DNA from: Pirellulales bacterium
GTDB taxonomy: Bacteria > Planctomycetota > Planctomycetia > Pirellulales > JAICIG01
Direction of reading: 5' to 3'
Assembly: GCA_025924495.1 (NCBI GenBank)
Contig: JAICIG010000333.1
Location: forward strand, 1-8,956
DNA: 8,956 bases
In this document: in pieces, positions 7,067 through 8,956 of the stretch
Position numbering within the stretch: position 1 is the stretch's first letter
Layout: every line of letters starts with the position of its first letter
Position numbers and translations under genes: made by a program
The notes under the pieces: model-generated
Seen by the model: only the letters and a program-made list of their open reading frames with translations
Databases searched by the model: none
What the model was told of the DNA's origin: nothing

Positions 7067-7735
7067 ATGGGAGGCGCCGCAGCAACCGCCGTCGGATGGG
7101 TCTTACTGACCGGCGCGTTGCTTGGCATCGTGATTGCCGTGTGCCTTCGTGTCACTGGTTCACGACAGTTCGGCACTTGGCAAGGAGGCGGCGAGGCAAC
7201 TTTCGTCGGGATTGTCGCTTGCTTCTCCTTCTTAGCGTGCTGTGGCGCCGCGCTTCTGCAGCGATCTGCCGTTTGGGCGATTCTCGCTCTGATTGCATGG
7301 CTCGTTGGCTATCGGTCGCGGAGCAGTGCCAATCGCAGAAAGCAACAGGCAGAAGACGAGCTCCGCAGAGCCAATGCGCTCAAGTATCCTGGAATTTTCG
7401 ATAAACCAGCGCCCGTCTCGCTGTCTTCGGTCCATGGCGATTCGCTCGAGCTCTATGACGTCATAACGTGCATGTTCCTTGGCATCGTCAACAAATCTGA
7501 CATTTCAGTTTTGATCGACACGGTCGCCTTCAGGACTGACCAGGACTCGAACGACATTTTCTTCATGCCCGAATCGTTCGAACTGATCCCTGCTTCCGGC
7601 GTTAGCGAAGAATTCACCGCCTTAGTCAAGAATGCTTTAGCTCAGCGTGACTACCTTATATTGCGCTGGATGCCGCGCACGGACGAATGTGCGCAGATGC
7701 GATTCGATTCGGGCGGTGGCGAAGGGGACGGCTGA
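7067..7735 (+). CDS. Hypothetical membrane protein with three N-terminal helices
   Basis: This encodes 222 residues from the ATG at 7067. The family is not recognised. Three hydrophobic segments are visible at about 5-27, 44-65 and 68-82. A basic stretch (R83, R85, R90, R91, K92) follows directly, which by the positive-inside rule places the C-terminal part in the cytoplasm. A short charged helix (about 90-105) leads into a soluble domain of about 110 residues containing ELYDVITCMFLGIVNKSDIS and ending in a GGGEGDG tail. The mixed alpha/beta look of the domain is inference only. The codon choice seems less GC-biased than in the neighbours, judged by eye. It is divergent from the arsR operon and convergent with the oxygenase gene, so it is probably transcribed alone. 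No clear promoter is seen. Confidence 0.72.
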   Translation: MGGAAATAVGWVLLTGALLGIVIAVCLRVTGSRQFGTWQGGGEATFVGIVACFSFLACCGAALLQRSAVWAILALIAWLVGYRSRSSANRRKQQAEDELRRANALKYPGIFDKPAPVSLSSVHGDSLELYDVITCMFLGIVNKSDISVLIDTVAFRTDQDSNDIFFMPESFELIPASGVSEEFTALVKNALAQRDYLILRWMPRTDECAQMRFDSGGGEGDG

Positions 7736-7830
7736 AAAAGCGGTTGAAGCGTCTCGCTGCGGATGAAATAAGTTATCGGACGCTACCTTGAGCGCGTCCG
7801 ATCGGGCGCCTAGGACCATCCGTCAACCGC
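7735..7830 (-). terminator. Branched stem-loop with T-tract, probable terminator of the oxygenase gene
   Basis: Four nested helices fit exactly. The outer one pairs GCGGTTGA (7740-7747) with TCAACCGC (7823-7830). The middle one pairs CGGATG (7760-7765) with CATCCG (7817-7822), directly stacked on the outer helix. A small side hairpin AGCG-TCT-CGCT fills 7748-7758. An inner hairpin pairs ATCGGACGC (7775-7783) with GCGTCCGAT (7794-7802) around a 10-base loop. On the minus strand the outer stem is followed at once by five Ts (7739-7735), as in an intrinsic terminator for the oxygenase gene. The plus-strand gene ends at 7735, and the inner hairpin may also serve it. Alternatively this is a structured RNA or a palindromic mobile element. 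Confidence 0.55.
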
Positions 7831-7866
7831 ACACTTTAAGAGGCGAACGGTTCGTTGAAGGGAAGC

Positions 7867-8956
7867 CTATAGAAACTCATGAAACGGTATGCCGACCGCA
7901 TATCGCGTCCCTGAGGCGACCACCGCCAGGCCGTGTTTGACCGACTTGAGTCCATACATGCCGCCGACGCGGACGAGCCGAGCGCGTGTGCAGAACAAGA
8001 TGGCGTCGCCAAGGCCAGCCGGCACGGCGCGGCGATCGGACGGCTTGCGCTCGGGCTGGTCGCAAAGCAGGAATTCGCCACCCGAGAATGCGCTGATATC
8101 GTTCGTAGCCGAGTCGACGCGTGGGCTGAGGACAATCACCAGTTGCAAGGGAAAGAACACTTCACCCCGAAGATCCTGGTGCAATGCATTGAAGCCGCCC
8201 GCTTCATATCGCAATAGCAGCGGCGAGGGCGTGACTTGTCCGGCGGCAGCGCAACGACTTTGGAACTCGGGCCACGTTGCTGGGTATTGTTCTTTTTCTT
8301 CGAGCAGACGCTGCCAGCGATTGGCGATTTCGGCGACGTGCGGATAAACCAACTGGCGAATCGCATCGACCAGCGGCGGAATGGGCGCCGCAAAGTATCG
8401 ATAAACGCCTTTTCCGAAATGGCTCTTGTTCATCGTCACCGTCTGAGCAAACAGCCGGTCGTCGTCGAACATCGTCCGGATCGCTTCGCAGTGCTCGGCG
8501 CAAAGCAGCCTCGGCTCGTGTGCGAAGCCCTGGAGCGTCAAGCGGTCGCCGAGCTCCGGCCAGTGGAGACGCTCGAAGCGAGCAGCCAAATCGGGCCAGG
8601 CGTCGCGAGCAGCTGGCGCGGGCAGATTCTCGTCGCCGCGCGTTTGCAATTTCGAATCGGCACGTGCCTGGGAGCCGCACCCCGCCGCCAACAAAACCTC
8701 GTACGCGGCTAAGGCGTTTCGGTGGCGTTCCAGATGCGGAGCGTGCCGCACCGCTTCACGTTGCAGCGTCACGGCCTGTTCCAGCCGTCCTTGGCGAGCT
8801 CGGATTGCCGCCAGGCTCGCGTATGCTTCTGCAAAGTCGGGCGCCGCCTGGATGGCGGTCTGAAACGATTGAGCGGCCTTGTCCTCGTCATGCAATCGCA
8901 GTAGCAGCGTTCCTTGGTCGTGCCAAAGCACCGGGTTGGCGGGATTGAGCTCGACC
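7867..8956 (-). CDS. TPR and 2-oxoglutarate/Fe(II) oxygenase fusion (PF09859-like), N-terminus missing
   Basis: The reading frame stays open to the window edge, giving 362 residues (V1 is the first complete codon). A GTG at 8931 is not a credible start, because the residues before it (LNPANP) continue a TPR repeat. Two TPR units are visible at about 3-38 and 40-73. After a linker, residues about 125-362 match the PF09859 family pattern: MNKSHFGKGVYRYF, then the stretch ending LLLRYEAGGFNALHQDLRGE, GGEF, and a final VKHG followed by TRYAVGIPFHE. The iron ligands are H259, D261 and H341, and R351 is the expected 2-oxoglutarate-binding arginine; all are present, so the domain looks active. Pfam describes the family as predicted oxygenases acting on damaged DNA, but the substrate is not proven. 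The TPR part suggests a partner protein or a peptide target. The gene is convergent with the membrane protein and ends at a probable terminator. Confidence 0.88.
   Translation of the reverse strand, partial: VELNPANPVLWHDQGTLLLRLHDEDKAAQSFQTAIQAAPDFAEAYASLAAIRARQGRLEQAVTLQREAVRHAPHLERHRNALAAYEVLLAAGCGSQARADSKLQTRGDENLPAPAARDAWPDLAARFERLHWPELGDRLTLQGFAHEPRLLCAEHCEAIRTMFDDDRLFAQTVTMNKSHFGKGVYRYFAAPIPPLVDAIRQLVYPHVAEIANRWQRLLEEKEQYPATWPEFQSRCAAAGQVTPSPLLLRYEAGGFNALHQDLRGEVFFPLQLVIVLSPRVDSATNDISAFSGGEFLLCDQPERKPSDRRAVPAGLGDAILFCTRARLVRVGGMYGLKSVKHGLAVVASGTRYAVGIPFHEFL

Noticed and set aside
7844..7854. CGAAC-G-GTTCG small palindrome near the oxygenase stop
   Set aside because: Only four or five pairs, outside the larger structure and without a T-tract; too short to support a call.
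8277..8948. Long plus-strand open frame opposite the oxygenase gene
   Set aside because: Antisense shadow in GC-rich DNA; low complexity, rich in R, S and A, and the opposite strand has clear family motifs.

Overview
The window looks like a chromosomal piece of a GC-rich planctomycete, most likely of the Pirellulales type. The main evidence is a DUF1559 protein, with its pilin-derived helix and C-terminal DGS motif, a family strongly expanded in Planctomycetota. It is followed by a large exported protein that joins carboxypeptidase-regulatory-like beta domains to a TlpA-type thioredoxin, an arrangement also common in that phylum. No rRNA, tRNA, CRISPR array, transposase or phage gene was seen.

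Layout. Positions 1-126 may hold the tail of an upstream gene (weak call). Positions 189-2693 (+) encode an exported two-part protein with a DUF1559 C-terminus. Positions 2882-5380 (+) encode the exported multidomain thioredoxin-like protein, which contains a 32-bp perfect DNA palindrome. Positions 5480-6782 (-) form a two-gene operon: an ArsR-type repressor whose 3' end overlaps the start of a tandem-domain SRPBCC/AHSA1 protein. A clear TATAAT box lies so close to the arsR start that the message is probably leaderless, and a repeated AT-rich operator candidate sits just upstream. Positions 7067-7735 (+) encode an unrecognised three-helix membrane protein with a soluble C-terminal domain. Positions 7867-8956 (-) hold a TPR plus 2-oxoglutarate/Fe(II) oxygenase (PF09859-like) whose N-terminus lies beyond the window. 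Between these last two convergent genes is a strongly base-paired, branched structure. On the minus strand it ends in five Ts and is probably the oxygenase terminator.

How the genes relate. The two plus-strand genes at the left both make exported proteins and may share a cell-envelope role, but the 188-bp gap leaves co-transcription open. The ArsR-SRPBCC pair is a self-contained regulatory unit. The membrane protein and the oxygenase look independent. The window reads as mostly ordinary planctomycete chromosome. The points most worth checking are the two DNA/RNA structures (4813-4844 and 7735-7830), the arsR promoter/operator, and the domain fusions.
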